Below are positions 15,245-22,175 of a stretch of 45,754 bases of DNA, in pieces; position 1 is the first letter of the stretch, and every line of letters begins with the position of its first letter. Below the pieces are notes generated by a model, which saw only the letters and a list, made by a program, of their open reading frames with translations, had not been told where the DNA came from and ran no database searches. A program made the position numbers and the translations under genes. The DNA is taken from positions 1 to 45,754 of the forward strand of contig JAHWKY010000034.1 of the NCBI GenBank assembly GCA_019347575.1, given 5' to 3'. Origin of the DNA: Actinomycetota bacterium (GTDB lineage: Bacteria; Actinomycetota; Nitriliruptoria; Nitriliruptorales; Nitriliruptoraceae).

Positions 15245-16450
15245 TCACGAGTACCACGCCATGGGGTCGCGCGGCTCGCCGTTCACGCGCACCTCGAAGT
15301 GCAGGTGCGGACCGGTCGACCACCCCGTCGATCCGACCGCCCCAACCGTCTGCGACTGACCCACGACCTCGCCTGCAGCGACGCTGATCGACGACAGGTG
15401 GCCGTACAGCGTGGCCACGCCACCACCGTGATCGATGACGACCGCGAGGCCGTAGCCGCCGCGCCAGTCGGCGTGGACGACCAGCCCCTCAGCAGCGCTG
15501 ACGACGGCCTGGCCGGTCGAACCACTGATGTCGATGCCGGCGTGCATGCGTCGGCTACCGAAGATGGGGTGGGTACGCCAGCCGAAGTCGGAGGTCTTGC
15601 GCCCATCCGTGGGCCACACCAGCTCGCCGCTACCCGGGGCACCCGCACGCCACACGGAGTTGCGTAGCTCGTCCGCGAGCGACCGGGACGTGGCTTCCAG
15701 CTCGGCCACGAGCTGGCTGTAGGAGGCCTCGTCCGCCTCGAGCTGCTGGATGAGCGCGGCGTGACGGGACCGCTCGTCGGCGACCTGGTCGGTCAGCCGC
15801 CGCTGCGTCTGCGTGAGCTGCTCGACCTCGTCGCGGACCCGCTTGGCGGCCTGTTCGTCGCGCTGCAGTCGCTCACGGAGCGCGTCGACCTCGGCCCGGC
15901 GGTCGATCAGCTCGCCGTTGAGCCGCTCGATGTCGACGATCACCTCGGTGTCGTAGCGCAGCACCGACCGTACGTAGTAGCCGGTGTTCACGAAGTCGGT
16001 GACCGATTCGGTCCCGAGCATGGCCTCGACGAACGAGACCGTGCCGTACTTGTAGGTCGCTGCGACGCGGTCCTCGAAGTTGCGCTCGCGGGTTTCGAGC
16101 GCGAGCCGGATGCGCTCGAGCTCCTCGCTCACCTCCACCAGCCGGACCGTGGCCTCGGCCGTGCGTTCGCGCGCCTCGCTGTAGGTCTGTTGCTTGGTGG
16201 CGAGGTCGCTCTCGAGCGTGCGGAGCCGCCCGGTCAGGTCCACGAGCTGGGCGTCGACGACCTGGAGTTGTTGCTGGGCGGCCTCGGACCGGACGTGGAT
16301 GCTGTCGAGCTGCGCCCGCGCGTCACGGAGTTCCTGCTGGGTGTGGCTGAAGCGCTCCTGCAGCTCCTCCTGCGCCCCGGCCGCGACCGGCAGCGACGCG
16401 AGCACGATCAGGGCCACGAGGACCCGGGCGGTCACCGGTCGGCCGGGCAT
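15245..16450 (-). CDS. Exported M23 peptidase with coiled coil (EnvC-like murein hydrolase or activator)
   Basis: This 401-residue protein has a signal peptide (cleavage near AGAQ, 26), a long coiled coil (about 30-265, heptads such as RLRTLESDLATKQQ) and a C-terminal LytM domain (about 290-395). The zinc site is complete: His303 and Asp307 in HAGID, His351 in YGHL, and His382 and His384 in HLHF. It may therefore be a real endopeptidase, unlike EnvC, whose LytM domain has lost its zinc ligands. FtsEX uses ATP hydrolysis to activate such coiled-coil hydrolases during septal peptidoglycan splitting, and ftsX and ftsE lie directly upstream. ATG at 16450 follows CGGAG; a GTG two codons upstream is possible. 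The gap of 271 bp suggests a separate promoter. Confidence 0.93.
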   Translation of the reverse strand: MPGRPVTARVLVALIVLASLPVAAGAQEELQERFSHTQQELRDARAQLDSIHVRSEAAQQQLQVVDAQLVDLTGRLRTLESDLATKQQTYSEARERTAEATVRLVEVSEELERIRLALETRERNFEDRVAATYKYGTVSFVEAMLGTESVTDFVNTGYYVRSVLRYDTEVIVDIERLNGELIDRRAEVDALRERLQRDEQAAKRVRDEVEQLTQTQRRLTDQVADERSRHAALIQQLEADEASYSQLVAELEATSRSLADELRNSVWRAGAPGSGELVWPTDGRKTSDFGWRTHPIFGSRRMHAGIDISGSTGQAVVSAAEGLVVHADWRGGYGLAVVIDHGGGVATLYGHLSSISVAAGEVVGQSQTVGAVGSTGWSTGPHLHFEVRVNGEPRDPMAWYS

Positions 16451-16541
16451 GTCCACTCCGCGTGCTGCGCTGTGTGTCGGACGCTCGGGCGCCGTCGCGA
16501 CGCACCCTGGTCCTGGTCGGCCGGACGTCGCGGCGGCTTGA

Positions 16542-16556
16542 GTTACATCAGCGTAA
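16542..16556. promoter_or_regulatory. GTTAC-N6-GTAAC element upstream of the M23 peptidase gene
   Basis: GTTAC (16542-16546) and GTAAC (16552-16556) are separated by six bases, about 90 bp before the peptidase start. It is also a palindrome and overlaps a possible -10 box (TACGCT on the minus strand). The spacing fits paired GTNAC boxes reported for the actinobacterial regulator MtrA, a controller of wall hydrolase genes. Confidence 0.35.
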
Positions 16557-16620
16557 CACTCCGCAGCCACATGAGCCTCGTGTCGCCACAGACGCGATAC
16601 CAGGCAACAGCAAGCTCAGA

Positions 16621-16751
16621 CGTCGAGGAAGCGGCGGAGCGACACGGCGCAGCCGCCTCGACGACGACCTACACGTCGAGGAAGCGGCGGAGCGACACGG
16701 CGCAGCCGCCTCGACGACGACCTACACGTCGAGGAAGCGGCGGAGCGACAC
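16621..16751. repeat. 53-bp tandem duplication overlapping the ftsX 3' end
   Basis: Two complete 53-bp units (16621-16673, 16674-16726) are identical, and a third, 25-bp partial copy (16727-16751) is the last coding part of ftsX. Each full unit can fold, with CGTCGAG pairing CCTCGACG-type bases and GCGGC pairing GCCGC around a loop. On the minus strand these are two successive hairpins right after the ftsX stop, so they probably act as a doubled terminator. Confidence 0.85.
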
Positions 16752-17618
16752 GACCGAGCTGACCGCGGCGATGAAGACTCCGACGCCGAACAGCCACGGG
16801 GCGAGCAGCAGCACCTCCTCGGTGCCGATGAACGGCGTGAGCGAGATGCGCCCTCGGAGCCAGTCGGTCAGGCGCGGGACCGCGACGATGAGCAGCAGCC
16901 ACGAGACCGCGGCACCGACGAGTCCCGCGATGACGCCTTCCAGCACGAACGGCAGGCGGATGTACCAGTTCGACGCCCCGACGAGCTTCATGATGGAGGT
17001 CTGCTCGCGACGCGCGTAGGCCGCGACTCTGATCGTGTTGGCGATCAACACCATCGCCGCCACGAGCTGGATGGCTGCCACCGCGAGCGCCCCTGCCTGG
17101 AACACGTCGGTGATCGTGAAGAACTCCTTCAGCACGTCACGCTGATCGATGATGTCCTCGACCCCGGGCACGGCCTCGAACCGATCCTTGATCACCTGGA
17201 AGTCGTTCTCGGGATCGGCGAGCTTGACCCGGAACGAGGCCGGAAGCGCGTCGGGGGTGACGGTCTCGACGAGGTCGGGTTGGTTCTTGAACTGCTCCTT
17301 GAAGCGCTCGTACGCGTCGGCCTTCGACTCGTAGAACACCTCCTCGACGACCGGCTCCTGCCGCAGCGCCGCCTCGAGCGAGTCACGCTGCTCCGGGGTG
17401 ATCTCGGGACACTGCCGGCCGTCGCAGAGGAAGATCGAGACCTCGATCTTGCCGGTCCAGAAGCCGGCCGCGAGGTCGACCTGGCTGCTGAGGAGCAGCG
17501 CGGCCCCGAGCAACGTGAGCGAGACCGCGACGCTGAGGATCACCGCGATGGTCATGAGGAGGTTGCGGCGGAGACCGATGACGGCCTCGCCCAGGAGGTA
17601 CCGCCACCTAGCCGGCAT
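16722..17618 (-). CDS. ftsX: Cell division protein FtsX
   Basis: This 298-residue protein is the membrane subunit of FtsEX, which couples cytoplasmic ATP hydrolysis to activation of murein hydrolases at the septum. It has the FtsX topology: TM1 at about 20-44, an external domain (about 45-170) with two cysteines ([10 protein letters not shown]), then TM2 near 175-200, TM3 near 225-247 and TM4 near 270-292. [21 protein letters not shown] is the conserved cytoplasmic loop that contacts FtsE (quoted in part as IMKLVGAS). ATG 17618 lies within the last codons of ftsE (11-bp overlap). The last nine codons (SLRRFLDV and stop) are inside the tandem repeat, which has not changed the reading frame. 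Confidence 0.97.
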   Translation of the reverse strand: MPARWRYLLGEAVIGLRRNLLMTIAVILSVAVSLTLLGAALLLSSQVDLAAGFWTGKIEVSIFLCDGRQCPEITPEQRDSLEAALRQEPVVEEVFYESKADAYERFKEQFKNQPDLVETVTPDALPASFRVKLADPENDFQVIKDRFEAVPGVEDIIDQRDVLKEFFTITDVFQAGALAVAAIQLVAAMVLIANTIRVAAYARREQTSIMKLVGASNWYIRLPFVLEGVIAGLVGAAVSWLLLIVAVPRLTDWLRGRISLTPFIGTEEVLLLAPWLFGVGVFIAAVSSVVSLRRFLDV

Positions 17619-18306
17619 AGCCGTAGACCCCTCGGGACTGGTCGCGCACGACGACGCCGTTCTCGAGCTCGACGACGCGGCGACGCATCGAGTCGACGAT
17701 GTGCTGGTCGTGGGTCGCCATGACGACGGTGGTGCCGGTGCGGTTGATCCGGTCGAGCAGCTTCATGATCCCGACGGACGTCGAGGGATCGAGGTTGCCG
17801 GTGGGCTCGTCACAGAGCATGATGCGGGGAGCGTTGACGAAGGCCCGCGCGATCGAGACCCGCTGCTGCTGGCCACCCGAGAGTTCGTGCGGGAGCGCCT
17901 CGGCCTTGTCGTCGAGACCGACCAGGTCGAGGACCTCAGGGACCCGCTTGTTGATCAGGTGTCGCGGCTTGCCGATCACCTCGAGCGCGAACGCCACGTT
18001 CTCGTACACCGTCTTGGAAGACAGCAGCTTGAAGTCCTGGAACACGTACCCGATCTGGCGCCGTAGCATCGGCACCTTCCAGGGCTTGAGGGTCGCGAGG
18101 TTCTTGCCGGCGACGTAGATCTCGCCCTGGTCCTGGTGCTCCTCGCGCGTCAGGAGCTTCATGAGGGTCGACTTCCCCGAACCCGACGGTCCGACGATGA
18201 AGACGAACTCGCCCTTGCCGACCTCCACGGTCACGTCCTGCAGGGCGATGACCTCGCCCTTCTCGCCCTTCTTGTAGATCTTGGTGACGCCCTTGAGCGT
18301 GATCAC
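17608..18306 (-). CDS. ftsE: Cell division ATP-binding protein FtsE
   Basis: This 232-residue ABC ATPase has Walker A GPSGSGKS (39-46), a Q-loop in [10 protein letters not shown], the signature LSGGQQQRV and Walker [13 protein letters not shown], with the H-loop in ATHDQHIV. The FQDFKLL and DEPTGNLDP segments are characteristic of FtsE rather than of other ABC proteins. With FtsX it powers septal peptidoglycan remodelling. GTG at 18306 is used; the ribosome site is weak (GAGAG). TACCCT on the minus strand (18351-18356) is a plausible -10. The ORF overlaps ftsX by 11 bp, so the two are co-translated. All catalytic motifs are intact. Confidence 0.98.
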   Translation of the reverse strand: MITLKGVTKIYKKGEKGEVIALQDVTVEVGKGEFVFIVGPSGSGKSTLMKLLTREEHQDQGEIYVAGKNLATLKPWKVPMLRRQIGYVFQDFKLLSSKTVYENVAFALEVIGKPRHLINKRVPEVLDLVGLDDKAEALPHELSGGQQQRVSIARAFVNAPRIMLCDEPTGNLDPSTSVGIMKLLDRINRTGTTVVMATHDQHIVDSMRRRVVELENGVVVRDQSRGVYGYAG

Positions 18307-18350
18307 GGCGCAACTCTCGACGGATGGACGGGCGGGGTGATGGTCACGGG

Positions 18351-18356
18351 AGGGTA
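18351..18356 (-). promoter_or_regulatory. -10 hexamer TACCCT for ftsEX
   Basis: The box lies 45-50 bp upstream of the ftsE start on the minus strand, downstream of the prfB terminator. No clear -35 is visible. Confidence 0.3.
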
Positions 18357-18403
18357 CGGGGAGCGCTGGCTCGACCGGTGACCCCCGCGTCCGGTCGGTG
18401 CTG

Positions 18404-18422
18404 GCTCCGCGAGTCGCGGAGC
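18404..18422 (-). terminator. prfB terminator hairpin
   Basis: GCTCCGC (18404-18410) pairs with GCGGAGC (18416-18422) around a 5-nt loop, 13 bp past the prfB stop. It separates prfB from ftsEX. Confidence 0.5.
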
Positions 18423-18435
18423 GTAGCAGCGAGGG

Positions 18436-19558
18436 TCACGTGTCCTCTCCAGCGGTCTCGGTCGCGCGGCGACGGAGCTCGGCCTCTATGAGCGGGTCAA
18501 GGTCACCGTCGAGGACGGCCTGGACGTTGCCGATCTCGAGGTCGGTGCGCAGGTCCTTGACCATCTGGTACGGGTGCAGGACGTAGCTGCGGATCTGGCT
18601 GCCGAAACCGACGTTCTGACGCCCTCCGCGCAACTCCTCGAGCTCGTCCCGTCGCTTCTGACGCTCGAGGTCCGCCAGGCGCGCCTTGAGGATGCGCAGC
18701 GCGACCGCCTTGTTCTGGTGCTGGCTCTTCTCGTTCTGACAGCTGACGACGATCCCGGTGGGCAGGTGGGTCAGGCGCACCGCCGAGTCGGTCGTGTTGA
18801 CGCTCTGACCCCCCGGACCCGAGGAGCGGTAGACGTCCACGCGGATGTCATCGTCCGGGACCTGGATCTCGGCATCGACCTCAGGCAGCAGGGGCACGAC
18901 GTCGACGAGAGCGAAACTGGTCTGGCGCCGGGCGTTGGCGTCGAAGGGTGAGATGCGCACGAGTCGGTGCACGCCGTGCTCGGCCTTCAGCATGCCGTAG
19001 GCGTCCTCCCCGTTCACCTCGAAGGTGGTCGACTTCAGCCCAGCCTCCTCGCCGAACTGCTCGTCGTAGACCTCCACCTTGTAGCCGCGCTGCTCGGCCC
19101 ACCTGGCGTACATCCGCTGCAGCATCTGTGCCCAGTCCATCGCGTCGACGCCGCCCTCACCGGCGTGGACCGAGACGATCGCGTCGGAGTCGTCGTACTC
19201 GCCCGAGAGGAGCGTGGCGACCTCCAACGCATCGATGCGTCCCGCGATGGCGTCGAGGCCGCGTGCGACCTCGGCCGCGGAGGCAGGGTCGTCCTCCTCC
19301 TGCGCGAGTTGATCCAGGACGTCGAGGTCGTCGAGCTGGGCGACGAGATCGTCGTAGCGCTGGAGCGAGGCCTCAACGCGCGACAGCTGCGTGGTGACGT
19401 GCCGAGCGTTGTCGGGATCGTCCCAGAGGGACGGTTCGGTGGCCTGCTGCCTCAGCTGCTCGAGGCGGGCGCGTTTGCCGTCGACGTCAAAGGTAGCTCC
19501 GGACGTGCTCCACGCGGCGCCGCTGTTCGGCGAGCCGATCGGCGTGGCTGGTGGCCAT
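18436..19558 (-). CDS. prfB: Peptide chain release factor 2, with programmed +1 frameshift
   Basis: RF2 ends translation at UGA and UAA. The first 23 codons (19558-19490, MATSHADRLAEQ...VRSYL) end at in-frame TGA 19489-19487 in the context CTT-TGA-C. Slipping one base forward at CTT continues as DVDGKRARLEQL through 350 more residues to 18436, giving a 373-residue protein. SPF at 203-205 is the stop-recognition tripeptide and GGQ at 249-251 the hydrolysis motif. GGAGC lies three bases before CTT and acts as the internal Shine-Dalgarno stimulator. The shift lets RF2 levels control RF2 synthesis. ATG 19558 is preceded by AGGAG. An annotation without the shift would give a truncated protein or begin near 19227. 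Confidence 0.96.
19486..19498 (-). other. prfB +1 frameshift site
   Basis: On the minus strand the site reads GGAGC-TAC-CTT-TGA-C: stimulator, slippery CTT and the UGA stop. It matches the conserved bacterial prfB autoregulatory site. Confidence 0.93.
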
Positions 19559-19915
19559 CGGAGGGAACTCCTGGGGGACGATGAGAGGGTCGACCGACGA
19601 TGCTACCCACCACGTCCGGGAACGAGAGGAAGCGGGTGCTCTCCCCTCCGGAAGCACCCGCCTCCTGTGACGACCTCTGCGGTGAGTTCGCGTCCGGTCG
19701 CATCTACGAGGTTCGCCAGGCGCACGTCCCTCTCCTGCTGATCGCGATGAGCGTGCGGGGACCGCACGAGCTCGCGCGTGTCCGCGCCCGTGCAACCACC
19801 TGCCCTGTCCGCGCGTCCCAACCGGTGACGCGGCAGTGTCCGAGGGGCCCGGGAACGGACTGCCGTCCCCTCGACGACGGTGGTTCGGTGACCTCGTGGA
19901 GTCCGGAAGGAAGGG
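19559..19915. other. 357-bp gap upstream of prfB
   Basis: Apart from the hairpin at 19627-19665, I see no gene that I can support. Open frames on both strands have low-quality composition. It should hold the prfB promoter (minus) and the promoter of the small ORF at 19916 (plus). Confidence 0.4.
19627..19664. terminator. Hairpin upstream of prfB
   Basis: GCGGGTGCT (19632-19640) pairs with AGCACCCGC (19653-19661) around a 12-nt loop, and GAGG/CCTC can extend it past a 2-nt bulge. It could stop minus-strand transcripts from the sigma operon, or act as an attenuator in the prfB leader. Confidence 0.4.
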
Positions 19916-20011
19916 ATGACGGTGGAGACGATCCTCGTGGTGATGATCACCGCCATCGCGGGCGGTGCGCTCGTGTCCTGGCTACCTGGCCCCAAGACCC
20001 CGGCGGAGTGA
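19916..20011 (+). CDS. Putative 31-residue single-span membrane protein
   Basis: ATG 19916, closely preceded by GGAAGGAAGGG, opens a 31-codon frame: MTVETILVVMITAIAGGALV, then SWLPGPKTPAE and TGA. Residues 5-20 make one clean transmembrane helix, and the tail is short and polar. A GTG two codons later has a better distance to the ribosome site. It lies in the gap between prfB (minus) and the anti-sigma gene (minus), on the opposite strand. I recognise no family. The hydrophobic helix and ribosome site make it more likely than not to be real. Confidence 0.5.
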   Translation: MTVETILVVMITAIAGGALVSWLPGPKTPAE

Positions 20012-20102
20012 CGCTCCGGTCGGACGCTGCCCGGGGACGTGTGGCCCCCGCGGCTGGTGCGGCGCGCATCGGTGACGATCCGACCGACCGCGACTCAGAA
20101 CA

Positions 20103-20540
20103 CTAGGAGGGCGGCAGCTCGCCGGCACCGTCCAGCTGGGGAAGCTCGCCCGTGTCGGGCAACCCGTCGTTGGGGCCGGGGTGCGGTCGGTCCGCAGGTG
20201 TGGCGTAGTCGGTGAACGCCTGGACGACGCGGAGCCAGCCACCACCGAGCGCCCGGACGATCGTCAGGAGGGTGGCTTCCGTGCGGATGCGACCGACCGC
20301 GCGCTGGGCCACCCGCGCGGGAGCGGTCGGTGAGGGCGCGGACCTCAGGGTCTCCGCCACACCCCGCGACGCCGACGACTCGGCCACGACCGCCCGACAC
20401 GCGGCACAGTCGGGTACGTGCCGGACCAGCGCGATGACGTCCGACTCCTCGCCGTCCAGCACCCACGCCGCGACGTCCTCTGGAGGTACGCCGGCGGCGC
20501 AGACCACGGGTGTCGCCCCGGTGGCTTCCTGATCGCTCAC
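20103..20540 (-). CDS. Zinc-finger (zf-HC2) anti-sigma factor
   Basis: This 145-residue protein has the anti-sigma zinc motif HVPDCAAC (His41, Cys45, Cys48), with an upstream conserved helix in DVAAWVLDG. It should bind and hold the ECF sigma factor encoded immediately upstream. No transmembrane helix is evident (the best candidate, around GGGWLRVVQAF, is too short), so it may be a soluble, redox-responsive ZAS protein. The C-terminal 40 residues are Pro/Gly/Asp-rich and probably disordered. GTG at 20540 overlaps the sigma gene stop by 4 bp (GTGA), as is usual for such pairs. Confidence 0.85.
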   Translation of the reverse strand: MSDQEATGATPVVCAAGVPPEDVAAWVLDGEESDVIALVRHVPDCAACRAVVAESSASRGVAETLRSAPSPTAPARVAQRAVGRIRTEATLLTIVRALGGGWLRVVQAFTDYATPADRPHPGPNDGLPDTGELPQLDGAGELPPS

Positions 20541-21109
20541 GTCGCTGCCTCCTCCTGGCCGACAGCGTCGTAGCGAGCCAGTGCCGCGGTCAACTCCTGA
20601 CGCGCACGGAACAGCCGGCTCTTCACGGCCGCCACCGAGGTGTCGAGCACCTCCGCCAGTTCCTCGTAGCTCAAGCCCTCCATCTCACGCAGGACGTAGC
20701 AGGCACGCTGCTCGGCAGAGAGCCGCTCGAGCGCGGCGAGCGCCGCCGACAGACGCTCGGCGTCCTCGGTCCGCACCGCGGGGTCGTCCGACCGCACCGC
20801 CGTGTCGGGGATCTCGGCAGTGACCCCGCGACGACGGTCCACCCGGTTGAGGGCGAGGTTGGTGACGATCCGGTACAGCCACGTGCTGAAGCGTGCATCG
20901 CCCCGGAACCGGGGAAGCGAACGCCACGCCCGCACGAGTGCCTCCTGGGCGACGTCCTCAGCATCGCCGGGATGGCGCGTGATGCGCAGGGCGACCCGGT
21001 ACGCGCGATCGCGGTGGCGGTGGACGAGCTCCTCGAACGCCGCGACGTCCTCGCCGTCACGGGCACGGACGACGAGTTCGGCGTCATCGAGGTCGGCGAG
21101 CGCGGACAC
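20537..21109 (-). CDS. ECF-type RNA polymerase sigma factor
   Basis: This protein of about 190 residues has sigma region 2 (DAELVVRARDGEDVAAFEEL through ARFSTWLYRIVTNLALNR, where FSTWLYRI is the -10 recognition helix). It also has region 4 (LSAEQRACYVLREMEGLSYE, then the helix-turn-helix in VAAVKSRLFRARQEL). It directs polymerase to a stress or envelope regulon. The start is uncertain: GTG 21109 gives a typical N-terminus but has no ribosome site; TTG 21121 sits three bases after GGAG inside a hairpin arm; GTG 21202 would add a 31-residue extension. The gene is divergent from the MscS-like channel, a likely regulon member, with the anti-sigma gene overlapping downstream. Confidence 0.92.
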   Translation of the reverse strand: MSALADLDDAELVVRARDGEDVAAFEELVHRHRDRAYRVALRITRHPGDAEDVAQEALVRAWRSLPRFRGDARFSTWLYRIVTNLALNRVDRRRGVTAEIPDTAVRSDDPAVRTEDAERLSAALAALERLSAEQRACYVLREMEGLSYEELAEVLDTSVAAVKSRLFRARQELTAALARYDAVGQEEAAT

Positions 21110-21122
21110 GGTGCGAGTCAAG

Positions 21123-21149
21123 CACTCCGTGCGCCCCGCGCACGGAGTG
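21123..21149 (-). promoter_or_regulatory. 12-bp hairpin at the 5' end of the sigma gene
   Basis: CACTCCGTGCGC (21123-21134) and GCGCACGGAGTG (21138-21149) form a perfect 12-bp stem with a CCC triloop. On the minus strand its 3' arm contains GGAG, the only ribosome-site-like sequence near the sigma start. It could mask initiation; it could also be a DNA operator between the divergent genes. Confidence 0.45.
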
Positions 21150-21238
21150 GCTGGCGGGCGCAACTCGACGTCGACGTCGGTGTCAGACCCCCGGTAGCCC
21201 ACCCCGCGGCCGCCTTCCCCTCAAGGAGGAGCAAGACC

Positions 21239-21907
21239 GTGAACCTCGACGCCATCCGCGACGGCCTGACCGAGGCGTGGACCTCCGTGGCCGCCTTCAC
21301 CCCCAAGCTCGCCGCTGCCGTGGTCATCCTGTTCGCCGGGTGGCTGGCAGCCCGGATCATCCGCACCATCGCGGGCCGCGTGCTCGATCTCGTGCGCTTC
21401 GACGAGGTCGTCGAGCGCGCCGGTGTGCACGCTGCGACGGAACGCACAGGTTACGACCCCAAGGGCATCGTGACGGGGATCGTGTACTGGATCGTGCTGT
21501 TCGTGACCTTCCAGCTGGCCGCCGAGACGCTCGGCGCGGACCAGCTCTCCGAGCTCCTCGCGGCGCTGATCGGCTTCCTGCCGAACGTGCTCGTCGCCGT
21601 GGCCATCATCCTGGTGGCGATGGCGTTCGCGAGCTCCGTGGCGGGCGCGATCCGTGCCAACGTGACCAACGGCGACACCGGGGCCCGCATCGCCTACTGG
21701 GCGATCACCGTCTTCGGCGCCGTGGCCGCGCTCAACCAGGTGGAGCTCGCCGAGTCCACCGTGAACATCCTGTTCATCGCTGCTGTCGGGACCGTCGCCG
21801 CATCGCTCGTGGTGGCGTTCGGGGTCGGATCCATCCCCGTCGCTCGCGAGCTCGTCGCGCAGTGGACCAGCCGCTCCGAGGTCGAGCAGGTCAAGCGCGT
21901 CGCCTGA
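21239..21907 (+). CDS. MscS-like / CmpX-type membrane protein (conserved TM helix repeats)
   Basis: This 222-residue protein has at least five hydrophobic segments (about 20-40, 78-98, 112-135, 155-173, 180-202). The repeated pattern around PKLAAAVVILFAGWLAARII and LPNVLVAVAIILVAMAFA is typical of the conserved TM helix repeat family (PF05552) within the small mechanosensitive channel-related proteins. The soluble MscS beta domain is absent, so gating may differ or the protein may be a membrane-tension sensor. GTG 21239 follows AAGGAGGAG at a good distance. It is divergent from the ECF sigma gene and may be under its control. The stop is followed by a 99-bp tandem duplication. Confidence 0.85.
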   Translation: MNLDAIRDGLTEAWTSVAAFTPKLAAAVVILFAGWLAARIIRTIAGRVLDLVRFDEVVERAGVHAATERTGYDPKGIVTGIVYWIVLFVTFQLAAETLGADQLSELLAALIGFLPNVLVAVAIILVAMAFASSVAGAIRANVTNGDTGARIAYWAITVFGAVAALNQVELAESTVNILFIAAVGTVAASLVVAFGVGSIPVARELVAQWTSRSEVEQVKRVA

Positions 21908-21920
21908 TCCTTACCTTGGC

Positions 21921-22175
21921 GACGCCGCATCCGCGGCGTCGATCCGGCCCCCGCGATCCCCCCGCGGCCGAGAGCGCGGTCTCGGCCGCTGTGCTTGAGG
22001 GGGGACCCGAACCGCGCGACACGGCGCATCCGCGGCGTCGATCCGGCCCCCGCGATCCCCCCGCGGCCGAGAGCGCGGTCTCGGCCGCTGTGCTTGAGGG
22101 GGGACCCGAACCGCGCGACACGGCGCATCCACGCCGTCGATCCGGGCCCCGCGACCAGCCGCGGCCGACCGAACG
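21921..22175. repeat. 99-bp tandem duplication with nested hairpins
   Basis: Two copies begin at 21927 and 22026, identical over about 99 bp, and a third degenerate partial copy (about 50 bp) begins at 22125. Each copy contains GCGGCCGAGA-N6-TCTCGGCCGC, a perfect 10-bp stem. The first copy is also preceded by GACGCCGC-ATCC-GCGGCGTC (21921-21940). It fills the gap between the convergent MscS-like and nitroreductase genes, so bidirectional termination is likely. Confidence 0.85.

Noticed and set aside
19227-19558. A broken prfB (pseudogene) because of the stop at 19487-19489
   Set aside because: The CTT-TGA-C context with an upstream GGAG-type stimulator is the conserved programmed frameshift site.
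21891-22132. A repeat protein on the minus strand with two near-identical 33-residue units
   Set aside because: It is only the translation of the 99-bp tandem duplication (99 is divisible by three); hairpins explain the sequence better and there is no ribosome site.
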